The notes beneath the pieces are model-generated. The model had not been told where the DNA came from. It saw only the letters and a program-made list of their open reading frames with translations, and did not search any database. Of a stretch of 64,000 nucleotides of DNA, positions 7,560-18,183 are shown in pieces. Source of the stretch: Paraburkholderia phenazinium (GTDB lineage Bacteria > Pseudomonadota > Gammaproteobacteria > Burkholderiales > Burkholderiaceae); the NCBI RefSeq assembly GCF_900141745.1, contig NZ_FSRM01000001.1:1302001-1366000 (forward strand), read 5' to 3'. How positions within the stretch are numbered: position 1 is the stretch's first letter; the number at the start of each line of letters is the position of its first letter. Position numbers and translations under genes: made by a program.

Positions 7560-10500
7560 ATGGCAAAGTTTTTTATCGATCGCCCTATTTTTGCATGGGT
7601 GATCGCCATCATTTTGATGCTCGCGGGCCTCGCGTCGATCTTTACGCTACCGATCGCGCAATACCCGACCATCGCGCCGCCGGCCGTGCAGATCAGCGCA
7701 ACGTACCCGGGCGCATCGGCGAAGACGGTGGAAAACACCGTCACGCAGGTGATCGAGCAGCAGATGAGCGGTCTCGACCACTTGCTGTATATCTCGTCCA
7801 CTTCCGATGACTCGGGTACGGCCACCATCACGTTGACGTTCGCTGCCGGCACCAATCCTGACATCGCACAGGTGCAGGTGCAGAACAAGCTGCAGTTGGC
7901 TACGCCGCTGCTTCCGCAGGCCGTGCAGCAGCTCGGTACGAAGGTCACCAAGTCGAGCAGCAGCTTCCTGCTCGTGATGGCCTTCAACTCCGAAGACGGC
8001 AGCATGAACAAGTACGACCTGGCGAACTACGTCGCGTCGAACATCGAAGACCCGGTCAGCCGGATCGACGGTGTGGGTACGGTCACGCTGTTCGGCTCGC
8101 AGTACGCCATGCGGATCTGGCTCGATGCGAACAAGCTCACCAACTTCGGTCTCACGCCGGTCGATGTGCAGACCGCGTTGACCGCGCAGAACGTGCAGGT
8201 CGCCGGCGGCTCGCTCGGCGGCACGCCGGCGGTACCGGGTCAGGCACTGCAGGCCACGATCAGCGAAGCAACACTGCTGCAGACGCCGGAGCAGTTCGGC
8301 AACATTCTGCTGAAGGTGAATCAGGACGGCTCGCGCGTGCTGCTGAAGGACGTGGCGCGCATCGATCTGGGCGGCGAAAACTACAACTTCGACACCAAGT
8401 ACAACGGTGTGCCGACGGCCGGCTTCGGCATTCAGCTGGCCACGGGCGCCAACGCGCTGGCTACGGCCAAGGCGGTGCGCGCGAAGGTCGACCAGTTGTC
8501 GAAGTACTTCCCGCACGGTCTTGTCGTGAAGTATCCGTATGACACGACACCATTCGTGCGCCTGTCGATCGAAGAAGTGGTCAAGACGCTGCTCGAAGGG
8601 ATCGTGCTGGTGTTCCTGGTCATGTACCTGTTCCTGCAAAACCTGCGCGCGACGTTGATTCCGACGATCGCGGTGCCGGTGGTGCTGCTCGGTACGTTCG
8701 CGATCATGAGCGCGGTGGGCTTCTCGATCAACGTGCTGTCCATGTTCGGGCTGGTGCTCGCCATCGGTCTGCTGGTGGACGATGCGATCGTGGTGGTGGA
8801 GAACGTCGAGCGGGTGATGGCCGAAGAGGGCCTGTCGCCACGCGACGCGACCCGCAAGGCCATGGACCAGATTACCGGTGCGCTGGTCGGTGTGGCGCTC
8901 GTGCTGTCGGCGGTGTTCGTGCCGGTGGCGTTCTCGGGCGGCTCGGTGGGCGCCATTTACCGGCAGTTCTCGCTGACCATCGTGTCGGCGATGGTGCTGT
9001 CCGTGCTGGTCGCATTGGTGTTGACGCCGGCACTCTGCGCGACGATTCTCAAACCGATTCCGCAGGGTCATCACGAAGAGAAGAAGGGTTTCTTCGGCTG
9101 GTTCAACCGGACCTTCGAGAAGAGCCGCGACAAGTACCACAGTGGTGTGCACCACGTGATCAAGCGCTCGGGCCGCTGGCTCATCATCTACCTGGTGGTG
9201 ATCGTGGCGGTGGGCATGCTGTTCGTGCGTCTGCCGAAGTCGTTCCTGCCGGATGAAGACCAGGGCACGATGTTCGTGCTGGTGCAGACGCCGTCGGGCT
9301 CGACCCAGGAGACCACCGCGCATGCACTGAAGGACATTTCCGACTACCTGCTCGACAAAGAGAAGGGCATCGTGGAATCCGTCTTCACAGTGAACGGTTT
9401 CAGCTTTGCCGGCCGCGGCCAGAACGCGGGTCTCGTGTTCGTGCGGATGAAGGACTACTCGCAGCGCCAACATGCTGACGAGAAGGTTCAGGCACTCGTA
9501 GGCCGCCTGTTCATGCACTTCGCGGGCTATAAGAATGCGCTGGTGTATCCGGTCAACCCACCGTCGATTCCGGAACTGGGTACGGCATCGGGATTCGACT
9601 TTGAACTGGAAGACCGTGCAGGGCTTGGCCACGAGAAGCTGATGGAAGCGCGCAACATGCTGCTCGGCATGGCCGCGAAGGATCCGGTGTTGGCGCAGGT
9701 GCGTCCGAACGGGCTGAACGACACGCCGCAGTTCAACGTGACGATCGACCATGAGAAGGCTGCCGCGCTCGGCGTGTCGCTCGCCACGATCGATCAGACG
9801 TTCTCGATCGCCTGGGCATCGGCCTATGTGAACAACTTCCTCGATACCGACAGCCGGATCAAGAAGGTGTACCTGCAGGCCGACGCACCGTTCCGGATGA
9901 ACCCGGAAGATCTGAACGACTGGTACGTGCGCAACGGCGCCGGCACGATGGTCCCGTTCTCGGCGTTCACGACCGGCACGTGGGCCTACGGTTCGCCGAA
10001 GCTCGAGCGCTACAACGGTATTTCCGCGGTGGAAATCCAGGGTGCGGCTGCGCCTGGCAAGAGTACGGGTCAGGCGAACGCCGCAATCGAGGCGATTGCG
10101 GCCAAGCTGCCGGCGGGTATTGGTTACGAGTGGACAGGTCTGTCGTTCCAGGAAATCCAGTCTGGTTCGCAAGCGCCTATCCTCTACGGCATCTCTATCC
10201 TCGTGGTGTTCCTGTGTCTCGCGGCGCTGTATGAAAGCTGGTCGATCCCGTTCTCGGTGATCATGGTGGTGCCGCTCGGCGTGTTGGGCGCACTGCTGGC
10301 CGCTACGCTGCGCGGCCTCGAGAACGACGTGTTCTTCCAGGTGGGTCTGTTGACCACCGTGGGGTTGTCGGCGAAGAACGCGATTCTGATCGTGGAATTC
10401 GCCCGCGAACTGCAGCAGGGTGAAGGCATGGGGCCGGTCGAGGCCGCGCTGGAAGCCGCGCGTCTACGGTTGCGGCCAATCCTGATGACCTCGCTCGCGT

Positions 10501-10769
10501 TCATTCTCGGTGTGATGCCGCTGGCTATCAGTAACGGTGCTGGGTCTGCGAGCCAGCATGCAATTGGTACCGGCGTGATCGGCGGGATGCTGACGGCGAC
10601 CTTCCTCGCGATTTTCATGATCCCGATGTTCTTCGTCGTGGTTCGTGCGAAGTTCGGCGGCGAGAAGGAAGATCCGGATGCGGCGCTCGAACACTATAAC
10701 CAGCACCATCCTCATGATCCGCAGGGCGACGGTCATGATGGAAGCGGCTCGGGCAAGGAAGGACATTGA
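7560..10769 (+). CDS. bpeB: RND multidrug efflux transporter (BpeB/AcrB-like)
   Basis: A 1069-residue inner-membrane pump of the HAE1 type with a typical N-terminus ([13 protein letters not shown]). Twelve membrane helices flank two large periplasmic loops. Proton-relay residues are conserved: Asp407 and Asp408 in [14 protein letters not shown] and Lys939 in [12 protein letters not shown], at almost the same numbers as AcrB. It exports drugs and other amphiphiles using the proton gradient. The C-terminal tail after the last helix is rich in His, Asp and Gly, which is a little unusual. The stop codon (10767-10769) is followed one base later by the channel gene, so the two are translationally close. 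Confidence 0.96.
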   Translation: MAKFFIDRPIFAWVIAIILMLAGLASIFTLPIAQYPTIAPPAVQISATYPGASAKTVENTVTQVIEQQMSGLDHLLYISSTSDDSGTATITLTFAAGTNPDIAQVQVQNKLQLATPLLPQAVQQLGTKVTKSSSSFLLVMAFNSEDGSMNKYDLANYVASNIEDPVSRIDGVGTVTLFGSQYAMRIWLDANKLTNFGLTPVDVQTALTAQNVQVAGGSLGGTPAVPGQALQATISEATLLQTPEQFGNILLKVNQDGSRVLLKDVARIDLGGENYNFDTKYNGVPTAGFGIQLATGANALATAKAVRAKVDQLSKYFPHGLVVKYPYDTTPFVRLSIEEVVKTLLEGIVLVFLVMYLFLQNLRATLIPTIAVPVVLLGTFAIMSAVGFSINVLSMFGLVLAIGLLVDDAIVVVENVERVMAEEGLSPRDATRKAMDQITGALVGVALVLSAVFVPVAFSGGSVGAIYRQFSLTIVSAMVLSVLVALVLTPALCATILKPIPQGHHEEKKGFFGWFNRTFEKSRDKYHSGVHHVIKRSGRWLIIYLVVIVAVGMLFVRLPKSFLPDEDQGTMFVLVQTPSGSTQETTAHALKDISDYLLDKEKGIVESVFTVNGFSFAGRGQNAGLVFVRMKDYSQRQHADEKVQALVGRLFMHFAGYKNALVYPVNPPSIPELGTASGFDFELEDRAGLGHEKLMEARNMLLGMAAKDPVLAQVRPNGLNDTPQFNVTIDHEKAAALGVSLATIDQTFSIAWASAYVNNFLDTDSRIKKVYLQADAPFRMNPEDLNDWYVRNGAGTMVPFSAFTTGTWAYGSPKLERYNGISAVEIQGAAAPGKSTGQANAAIEAIAAKLPAGIGYEWTGLSFQEIQSGSQAPILYGISILVVFLCLAALYESWSIPFSVIMVVPLGVLGALLAATLRGLENDVFFQVGLLTTVGLSAKNAILIVEFARELQQGEGMGPVEAALEAARLRLRPILMTSLAFILGVMPLAISNGAGSASQHAIGTGVIGGMLTATFLAIFMIPMFFVVVRAKFGGEKEDPDAALEHYNQHHPHDPQGDGHDGSGSGKEGH

Positions 10770-10770
10770 G

Positions 10771-12294
10771 ATGCAAAAACACTCTTTGATAGCAGTGGCG
10801 GTCGCGTTCCTCGCTGCAGCTTGCACGATGGAGCCGAAGTACGACCGGCCGGCCGAACCGGTGTCGGGAACGTTTCCGACGGACGGCGTCTACGCGACGC
10901 AGCCGGGCCCGGCGAACGGCGGCGCGCGTAGCGCGAACGCCCAGGCTGCGTCCGATATCGGCTGGCGCGATTTCTTCGTCGATCCGCGCCTGCAACGGTT
11001 GATCGAGATTGCGTTGAAGAACAACCGCGATCTGCGCGTGTCGGTGCTGAATATCCAGCAATCGCAGGCGCAGTACCGGGTGGTGCGCGCGGGGCTTCTG
11101 CCTTCGGTCAGCGCGGCGGGTTCGGAGACGCGCACGCGTACTCCGGCGGATCTCGCGCTGCCGGGCGAGGAGCTCAGCACCGAATATTCTGTCGGACTGA
11201 ATGCCTCGTGGGAACTCGACTTCTTCGGCCGGATTCGCAGCCTGAAGGATCAGGCGTTGGATCAATACCTCGCCACGGCGCAGGCGCGTAAGGCGGCGGA
11301 GATCTCGCTGGTGTCGCAGGTGGCGGATCAGTATCTGACGGTGCTGTCGTATGACGATCTGCTGAAGGTCACCGAAGGCACGCTGAAGACCGCGCAGGAA
11401 TCGTATCGGATCAACAAGCTGCAGTTCGACAACGGCACAGGTTCCGAGCTCGATCTGCGCCAGGCGCAAACGGTGGTCGAGCAGGCCAACGCGAACTACC
11501 AGGCCGAGGCGCGCTTGCGTGCCCAGGCGGTCAACGCGCTGGTGCTGCTGGTTGGCGAGCCGTTGCCTGACGATCTGCCGCCGGGTCTGACGCTCGACAA
11601 CCAGAATCTCCTCACGGATGTTCCGGCTGGCTTGCCGTCGGATCTGTTGACGCGGCGTCCGGACATCATGGAAGCCGAGGAGAACCTGCTGGCCGCCAAC
11701 GCGAATATCGGTGCAGCGCGCGCAGCGTTCTTCCCGAAGATTTCGTTGACGGGCAACTTCGGCACGCTGAGTCCGACGTTGGGTACGCTGTTCAAGCCGG
11801 GTTCGGCGGCGTGGGGTTTCACACCGACGATCACCTTGCCGATTTTCGCTGGCGGTGAGAACAAGGCTAACCTCGATCTCGCTCACGTGCAGAAGAACAT
11901 CCAGGTCGCGACGTACGAAAAGGCGATCCAGACGGCCTTCCGCGAAGTGGCGGACGGACTCGCGGCGCGCGGCACGTACGACGAGCAGATTGCGGCGCTC
12001 GAACGCGATACCTTCGCGGAACAGCGGCGTCTGGATCTGTCGGATCTGCGTTATCGCAATGGTGTGGACAGCTATCTGTCGGTGCTGACTGCGCAGACCG
12101 ATCTGTATTCGGCGCAGCAGGCACTGATTTCGGCGCGGGTCGCGCGGCTGACGAACCTGGTCGATCTGTATCAGTCGCTCGGTGGTGGGTGGATCGAACA
12201 CAGCGGCGATCAACCGCGTCCGGCCGATGCGCCGGTGGACTACAGCGCGGCGCCGGGTGCAACGGCGGCGGCTTCTGCGCCCGCGGTGAACTAG
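10771..12294 (+). CDS. oprB: Outer-membrane efflux channel lipoprotein (OprB/OprM/NodT family)
   Basis: A 507-residue TolC-type channel from ATG 10771. The start is chosen for its lipoprotein signal ending at the lipobox LAAAC (Cys near 19); the longer ORF upstream overlaps bpeB. Both outer-membrane-efflux repeats are visible: the first around DPRLQRLIEIALKNNRDLRVS, the second from DLLTRRPDIMEAEENLLAANANIGAARA. These are hallmarks of the NodT/OprM group. It completes the tripartite pump with the preceding two genes. The C-terminal 35 residues are Ala/Pro-rich. Here oprB means the partner of BpeAB, not the glucose porin. Confidence 0.94.
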   Translation: MQKHSLIAVAVAFLAAACTMEPKYDRPAEPVSGTFPTDGVYATQPGPANGGARSANAQAASDIGWRDFFVDPRLQRLIEIALKNNRDLRVSVLNIQQSQAQYRVVRAGLLPSVSAAGSETRTRTPADLALPGEELSTEYSVGLNASWELDFFGRIRSLKDQALDQYLATAQARKAAEISLVSQVADQYLTVLSYDDLLKVTEGTLKTAQESYRINKLQFDNGTGSELDLRQAQTVVEQANANYQAEARLRAQAVNALVLLVGEPLPDDLPPGLTLDNQNLLTDVPAGLPSDLLTRRPDIMEAEENLLAANANIGAARAAFFPKISLTGNFGTLSPTLGTLFKPGSAAWGFTPTITLPIFAGGENKANLDLAHVQKNIQVATYEKAIQTAFREVADGLAARGTYDEQIAALERDTFAEQRRLDLSDLRYRNGVDSYLSVLTAQTDLYSAQQALISARVARLTNLVDLYQSLGGGWIEHSGDQPRPADAPVDYSAAPGATAAASAPAVN

Positions 12295-12380
12295 GCGCGG
12301 AGTACGGGGCTGCAGCTAGCTACAGCTACCGCTACAGCGACAGGCACAGGTTGTTATTCGAGGCCTGCTGCTTACGTAGC

Positions 12381-12418
12381 AAACAGAAACGCCACGGCAT
12401 GCCGTGGCGTTTCTGTTT
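12381..12418. terminator. Perfect 38-bp palindrome, bidirectional terminator
   Basis: AAACAGAAACGCCACGGC and its exact complement flank a central AT, giving an uninterrupted 38-base palindrome between the convergent oprB (ends 12294) and NCS2 permease (ends 12529) genes. Both arms end in T-rich sequence on the appropriate strand, so it should stop transcription from both sides. The remaining bases of the gap contain only GCTAC-type short repeats. Confidence 0.85.
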
Positions 12419-12528
12419 CAGCGCTGCCGCGTCTATCGCACGACCTTTTCCGCGCGGCCTGTGCGCTCGGGCTTGCGGGCATCGCACGAGTGTCACCTCG
12501 CACCCACCAGCTTTTCCCTCATTCAAAC

Positions 12529-13944
12529 TCAGTGCAGATCCGCAGCCCTCAGCATTTCATCGCCAGGAGCGGCTTCTTCATTGCCGCCACGCCCATCGAA
12601 ATCATGCCCGGCGCGGCGGATTTCGCGCCTCGCGGTACGCTCTCCTTTGACGCCGTTAAACACGAGATTCAGCACGACCGCAGACACCGATGCCAACAGA
12701 ATCCCGCTATGCAATAGCGGCGAAAGCGCCGGCGGCAGCCTGGAGAAAAACTGCGGTGATACCACTGGCACGAGACCAAGACCGATACTCACCGCGACGA
12801 TGAACAGGTTGTGGTGGTTCTTCACGAAGTCGACCTTCGACAGCACCTTGATGCCGTTCGCGGCCACCATCCCGAACATCACGATGCCAGCGCCGCCGAG
12901 CACGAACGCCGGCACCGATGCGACCACCTGAGCCATCTTCGGAAACAGACCAAGCAGCACGAGGATCACACCGCCCGTCGCGCAGACGAAGCGGCTTTTC
13001 ACACCCGTCACGCCGATCAGCCCCACGTTCTGCGAGAACGATGTGTGCGGGAACGAGTTGAAGATGCCGCCGATCAACGTACCCAACCCATCCACACGCA
13101 GGCCACGCACGAGCGTCTTCTGATCCACGGGGCGGTCCACCATATCGCCGACCGCGAGGAACATGCCGGTCGATTCGATGAACGTGACGAACATCACGGT
13201 GACCATCGTCGCGATGGCGAGCGGATCGAAGTGCGGCAGGCCGAAGTGGAACGGCATCACGATGCCAACCCACGGCGCGGCCGTCACACCTGCCATGTTG
13301 ACGCGGCCAAGCAGCGCGGCGATCACAAAGCCTGCGACGATGCCGAGCAACACGGAGATGTTGGCCACGAAGCCTTTGCCGAACTTGTTGATCAGCAGGA
13401 TCAGCGTGAGCACGACGAGCGACAGGCCCAGATACACCGGATTGCCGTAATCAGGATTGCCGACACCGCCGGCCGCCCAGTTGATACCGACCTCCATCAG
13501 CGACAAGCCGATCACCGAGATCACCACGCCGATCACCACGGGCGGGAAGAACCGCAACAGCTTGCCGACAGCAGGGGCCAGTAATATGCCCACCACGCCG
13601 GCCGCGATCGTCGAACCGAAGATATCGAGAATGCCCAGACTCGGGTTGGTGCCGATCGCCACCATCGGGCCGACGGCCGCAAACGTGCAGCCCATGATGA
13701 CGGGCAGGCGAATGCCGAAGATCCACAGGCCGAGCGTCTGGATCAGCGTGGCGATGCCGCAGGAGAAGAGATCGGCGCTGATCAGGAACGCAATCTGATC
13801 CTTCGGCAGTTTGAGCGCGCTGCCGACGATCAGCGGCACCGCCACTGCGCCGGCATACATGACGAGGACGTGCTGAATGCCGAGCGTGAGCAACTGGCCT
13901 GCGGGCAGTCGCTCGTCGCACGGGTGAACCGTGTTCGATTGCAT
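12529..13944 (-). CDS. NCS2-family nucleobase permease (xanthine/uric acid/uracil type)
   Basis: A 471-residue inner-membrane symporter with about 14 hydrophobic segments. The start at 13944 (MQSNTVHP) is preceded by GGAGAGAGAC; the longer ORF start has no such site. The family signature QNxGxxxxTG is present as QNVGLIGVTG, with the preceding FIESTGMFLAVGD segment that carries the conserved acidic residue of helix 8. Length and N-terminus favour the purine (XanQ/UacT) group over UraA, but substrate cannot be fixed from sequence. The cytoplasmic C-terminus is basic. It is transcribed convergently to the efflux operon. Confidence 0.9.
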   Translation of the reverse strand: MQSNTVHPCDERLPAGQLLTLGIQHVLVMYAGAVAVPLIVGSALKLPKDQIAFLISADLFSCGIATLIQTLGLWIFGIRLPVIMGCTFAAVGPMVAIGTNPSLGILDIFGSTIAAGVVGILLAPAVGKLLRFFPPVVIGVVISVIGLSLMEVGINWAAGGVGNPDYGNPVYLGLSLVVLTLILLINKFGKGFVANISVLLGIVAGFVIAALLGRVNMAGVTAAPWVGIVMPFHFGLPHFDPLAIATMVTVMFVTFIESTGMFLAVGDMVDRPVDQKTLVRGLRVDGLGTLIGGIFNSFPHTSFSQNVGLIGVTGVKSRFVCATGGVILVLLGLFPKMAQVVASVPAFVLGGAGIVMFGMVAANGIKVLSKVDFVKNHHNLFIVAVSIGLGLVPVVSPQFFSRLPPALSPLLHSGILLASVSAVVLNLVFNGVKGERTARREIRRAGHDFDGRGGNEEAAPGDEMLRAADLH

Positions 13945-14429
13945 TTTGTCTCTCTCCACCATCTCGTTTTGGGATGACTCCAAGGTATGCGGAGAGAAAA
14001 AGCACAACAAGACCACTGGGGCCTATTCCGGGCTTCGCGACGATCATATGGGTGGGGGCAATTTGAAAGCCGATCGAAATGCGTGGGCCGCGCAAACAGC
14101 CTGTGAGCCCCGCGCTGCGGTGCGAAGGTCGGACCGCAGCACGGGGCTGATGTAAAGCGATATGTGTGAGAATCCATGAGGTGTATTCGAGGCGACGCAT
14201 AGTGCCGTTTTGGCGCCGCTTCCGGAGTGGCGGGGTAAACCCGCAATTGGCGTTTCCCGGAGCCCCCGCTCTCTCAAACATGCAATCGTCGATGACACAT
14301 GCCTTGAACTGGCGGTGGTGAACGCTGGAATACGCGCGCCGCAGTTTTCAGCGATCATAGGCGCCGGTCGTGTTGAAGGTTCAAGCCGCGCATCACGAGA
14401 TTGATTCAAGAACTACAGGAGCATTCACC
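13945..14429. other. Divergent gap between NCS2 permease and formaldehyde genes
   Basis: A 485-base non-coding region. Its most visible structure is the stem-loop at 14106-14148, which lies 160-205 bases upstream of the permease start and would fall in that gene's leader if transcription begins beyond it. The adhC side has no clear promoter that I could identify. Confidence 0.5.
14106..14148 (-). other. Long stem-loop upstream of the NCS2 permease
   Basis: AGCCCCGCGCTGCGGT (14106-14121) pairs with ACCGCAGCACGGGGCT (14133-14148) at 15 of 16 positions around an 11-base loop. It could be a leader RNA element or an operator. I do not recognise a specific riboswitch class. Confidence 0.55.
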
Positions 14430-15536
<1,107 letters not shown>

Positions 15537-15570
15537 TGCCGGATTCACCTTGCATTCAAGGGAGGGCGCG

Positions 15571-16434
15571 ATGCTCGAACTGCTAGCCAATCACACCTGC
15601 TACGGCGGCGCGCAGCGTATCTACAAGCATGAGTCGAAGGTAATCGGGCTGCCGATGCGTTTTGCGGTGTATCTGCCGCCGCAAGCCACGCAGGGAGCCG
15701 ATGCCGCGGAGGTGAAGGTGCCGGCGCTGTTCTACCTCGCGGGTCTCACCTGTACCGAGGAAACCTTCCCGATCAAGGCAGGCGCGCAGCGCTTCGCCGC
15801 GCAGCACGGGATTGCGCTGATCGCACCGGACACCAGTCCGCGCGGTGCGGGTATCCCGGGCGAAAGCGCGGCATGGGACTTCGGCGTGGGTGCGGGGTTC
15901 TATGTCGATGCGACCGAGGAACCCTGGTCGAAGCACTTCCGGATGTACTCGTACGTGCGCGACGAACTGCGAGAAACGGTGCTGGCGAATCTGCCGGTGG
16001 ACGGCGAGCGGCTCGGCATCTTCGGTCACTCGATGGGCGGCCACGGCGCGCTGATGCTGGCGCTACGCAATCCACAGATTTACCGCTCGGTGTCGGCGTT
16101 CGCGCCGATTGCGGCGCCCTCGATCGCTCCGTGGGGCGAGAAGGCGTTCGGCGGATATCTGGGCCAGGATCGGGAAGCGTGGAAGGCGTACGACGCGAGC
16201 GAACTGGTGGCGAACACGTCGCACAAGTTCGCGGAGGGGATTCTGATCGATCAGGGTCTGTCGGACCAGTTTCTTTCCGAGCAGTTATACCCCGATGTGT
16301 TCGAAGCGGCGTGCCATGCCGCGGGACAGCCATTGATGTTGCGGCGTCACGTGGGTTACGACCACGGGTACTTTTTCATCTCGACGTTCATCGAGGATCA
16401 CATTGCGCATCACGCGAAGGTTTTGCTCGCCTGA
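15571..16434 (+). CDS. fghA: S-formylglutathione hydrolase
   Basis: A 287-residue alpha/beta hydrolase from ATG 15571, with GGGAGG upstream; the slightly longer ORF start at 15550 lacks a site. The nucleophile elbow GHSMGG places the catalytic Ser at residue 154. The family signatures GLTCTEETFPIKAGAQ near residue 60 and DHGYFFISTFIEDH at the C-terminus (catalytic His) are present. It hydrolyses S-formylglutathione to formate and glutathione, completing the pathway begun by the upstream dehydrogenase. The gene ends 11 bases from the convergent metal-transporter permease gene. Confidence 0.96.
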   Translation: MLELLANHTCYGGAQRIYKHESKVIGLPMRFAVYLPPQATQGADAAEVKVPALFYLAGLTCTEETFPIKAGAQRFAAQHGIALIAPDTSPRGAGIPGESAAWDFGVGAGFYVDATEEPWSKHFRMYSYVRDELRETVLANLPVDGERLGIFGHSMGGHGALMLALRNPQIYRSVSAFAPIAAPSIAPWGEKAFGGYLGQDREAWKAYDASELVANTSHKFAEGILIDQGLSDQFLSEQLYPDVFEAACHAAGQPLMLRRHVGYDHGYFFISTFIEDHIAHHAKVLLA

Positions 16435-16445
16435 TGCGCGATCCC

Positions 16446-17228
16446 TCACCGCCGGCCTAGCAAACTCCCGCCATATACCAAGGCGGCTAGCGCGGTGATC
16501 CAGAAGCTCGTCGGCCAATCCGTATAGAACGCGAGCGTGAGTCCAAGCCAAGCTTGCACCAGCGCGAGCAGCGCCGCGAGCACGAGCCCGGTGGAGAGCC
16601 TCGTGGTGAGGTTCTGCGCCGCGGCCGCCGGCCCTACCATCAGCGTGAACACCAGCAACACGCCGACGATCTGCGTACATGCCGCCACTGCCAGCGCGGC
16701 AATCGCCAGAAACAGCACCGACACGAGCCGCAGCGACACGCCCTTGGCCTCGGCCAGTTCCGGTTGTAACGAAGCGAACAGCAACGGCCGCATGATCGCG
16801 GCGAGCGCCAGCAGGCTGAGCAGGCCGAGTCCCGCGAGCACGCCCAGCGTGGACGCGTTCACGCCGAGTACATTGCCGAACAGCAGCGCGGTGACCTGAG
16901 TCGCGTAAGCGGTAAAGAAGTGTAGAAACAGCAGCCCGAAGCCGAGCGCGAGCGAGAGGATCACGCCGATCGCCACATCGCGCCCCGCGAGTTTCTCGCC
17001 GAGCGCGCCCATGCCGACACCTGCTGCCAACGTGAAACCAATCATCCCCCAGATCGGCGAGATGCCAAGCAGCACCGCGCCGGTCGCACCGGTGAAGCCG
17101 ACGTGCGAGAGCGCGTGACCCGCGAACGTCTGTCCGCGCATCACCAGAAAATAACCAACAATCCCCGCCAGCACCGCGACGATCCCCGACGCCGCGAATG
17201 CGTTCACCATGAAATCGTATTCAAACAT
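16446..17228 (-). CDS. znuB: Metal ABC transporter permease (ZnuB-like)
   Basis: A 260-residue inner-membrane permease of the ABC-3 family, starting at 17228 (MFEYDFMVNAFAASG). An earlier in-frame start would lie inside the ATPase gene. Eight or nine hydrophobic helices are visible. The conserved GHALSHVGFTGATGAVLLG segment, typical of Zn/Mn permeases, is present after the second helix. The gene overlaps the end of the ATPase gene by 8 bases, showing translational coupling. It forms the membrane channel of the importer with the ATPase and binding protein encoded upstream. Confidence 0.9.
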   Translation of the reverse strand: MFEYDFMVNAFAASGIVAVLAGIVGYFLVMRGQTFAGHALSHVGFTGATGAVLLGISPIWGMIGFTLAAGVGMGALGEKLAGRDVAIGVILSLALGFGLLFLHFFTAYATQVTALLFGNVLGVNASTLGVLAGLGLLSLLALAAIMRPLLFASLQPELAEAKGVSLRLVSVLFLAIAALAVAACTQIVGVLLVFTLMVGPAAAAQNLTTRLSTGLVLAALLALVQAWLGLTLAFYTDWPTSFWITALAALVYGGSLLGRR

Positions 17229-18159
17229 CGTTCGTGTGTCCGTCGCGTGAGGCGTGGTGATGGCCGTGTGAGTGGCCATGGCCGTGCTTATGCCCGTGGC
17301 CCGACGCGCCGCCATGATCGTGATCATGGGCGTCGTCTTCGTGTTCGTGATCGTGCTTTTCGACTTCGACGTCGCCTGACATCACGAAGATGCGGCCATT
17401 CACGCGCATCACGTCGATGGCCGAGCCGTAGAGCCGCGACAGCACCGGCTTCGTGATCACTTCATCAACCGTGCCGAGTGCTGCGACTCCGCTGCCCAGG
17501 TACAGCACCCGGTCGAGCGCATGTAGCAGCGGGTTGAGTTCGTGCGCAGAGAACAGCACCGCGATGCCCAGTTCCTGCTGCACGTTGCGCACCAGTTCGA
17601 CCACGCTTTTCTGATGATGCGGGTCCAGACTGATCAGCGGCTCATCGAGCAGCAGCAGTTTGGGATTGCCGAGCAGGCACTGCGCGAGCAACAGACGCTG
17701 ACGCTCGCCGCCCGACAGCTCGGACAAAGGCCGCGCCGCCAGCGCGCGACCGCCCACCAGATCCAGCACGCGTTCCACATCTGCGCGCGTTTTCGCGTCG
17801 GCGTGCGGCAGACCCCAGCGATGACCATCGGCCGCCATCGCGACAAAATCGCGGCCGCGCACGCGGCGGCCGGCGAGCGCGGCGCGCGTCTGCGGCATAT
17901 AGCCGATCGACGCGTTGCCGCGCACTACCGGCTGACCGAGGACGCGGATCGTGCCGCTCGCCGCCGGCACGAGGCCGAGCACGGCACGCATCAGTGTGGT
18001 TTTACCCGCGCCGTTCGGCCCGAGCACGCCGATGAATTCGCCTTGATTCACCTGCAGACTGGTGTCGCGCAGGATGGCACGGCCGCCCAGTTCCAGCGTC
18101 ACGTTCTCGAGTTCGAGAACCGGCGCGGCATTGGATGGTGTGCGGCCAGTCAGAGTCAT
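17221..18159 (-). CDS. znuC: Metal ABC transporter ATP-binding protein with His-rich tail (ZnuC-like)
   Basis: A 312-residue ATPase. Walker A is GPNGAGKTTLMR, the Q-loop region is GYMPQTR, the signature is LSGGERQRLLLAQ, Walker B is LLLLDEPLISLD and the switch His is in FSAHELNP. These define a Zn/Mn-class ABC-3 ATPase. The last ~45 residues (about 267-311) are a His/Asp/Gly-rich tail with around 16 histidines, beyond the usual ATPase end. This tail could bind Zn, Ni or Co as a cytoplasmic sensor or buffer, which supports zinc as substrate. It sits between znuA (24-base gap) and znuB (8-base overlap). Confidence 0.93.
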   Translation of the reverse strand: MTLTGRTPSNAAPVLELENVTLELGGRAILRDTSLQVNQGEFIGVLGPNGAGKTTLMRAVLGLVPAASGTIRVLGQPVVRGNASIGYMPQTRAALAGRRVRGRDFVAMAADGHRWGLPHADAKTRADVERVLDLVGGRALAARPLSELSGGERQRLLLAQCLLGNPKLLLLDEPLISLDPHHQKSVVELVRNVQQELGIAVLFSAHELNPLLHALDRVLYLGSGVAALGTVDEVITKPVLSRLYGSAIDVMRVNGRIFVMSGDVEVEKHDHEHEDDAHDHDHGGASGHGHKHGHGHSHGHHHASRDGHTNDV

Positions 18160-18183
18160 TACGTGGTTCCGTTGGTTACTGCC

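Noticed and set aside
7647..10172. 841-codon open frame on the minus strand opposite bpeB
   Set aside because: The sense frame encodes a complete AcrB-like pump with all key residues. Long antisense frames are expected in GC-rich genes, and the translation is Arg/His-rich without any recognisable domain.
10615..12213. 532-codon minus-strand frame opposite oprB
   Set aside because: It is antisense to an intact outer-membrane channel gene and has an arginine-rich composition typical of shadow frames.
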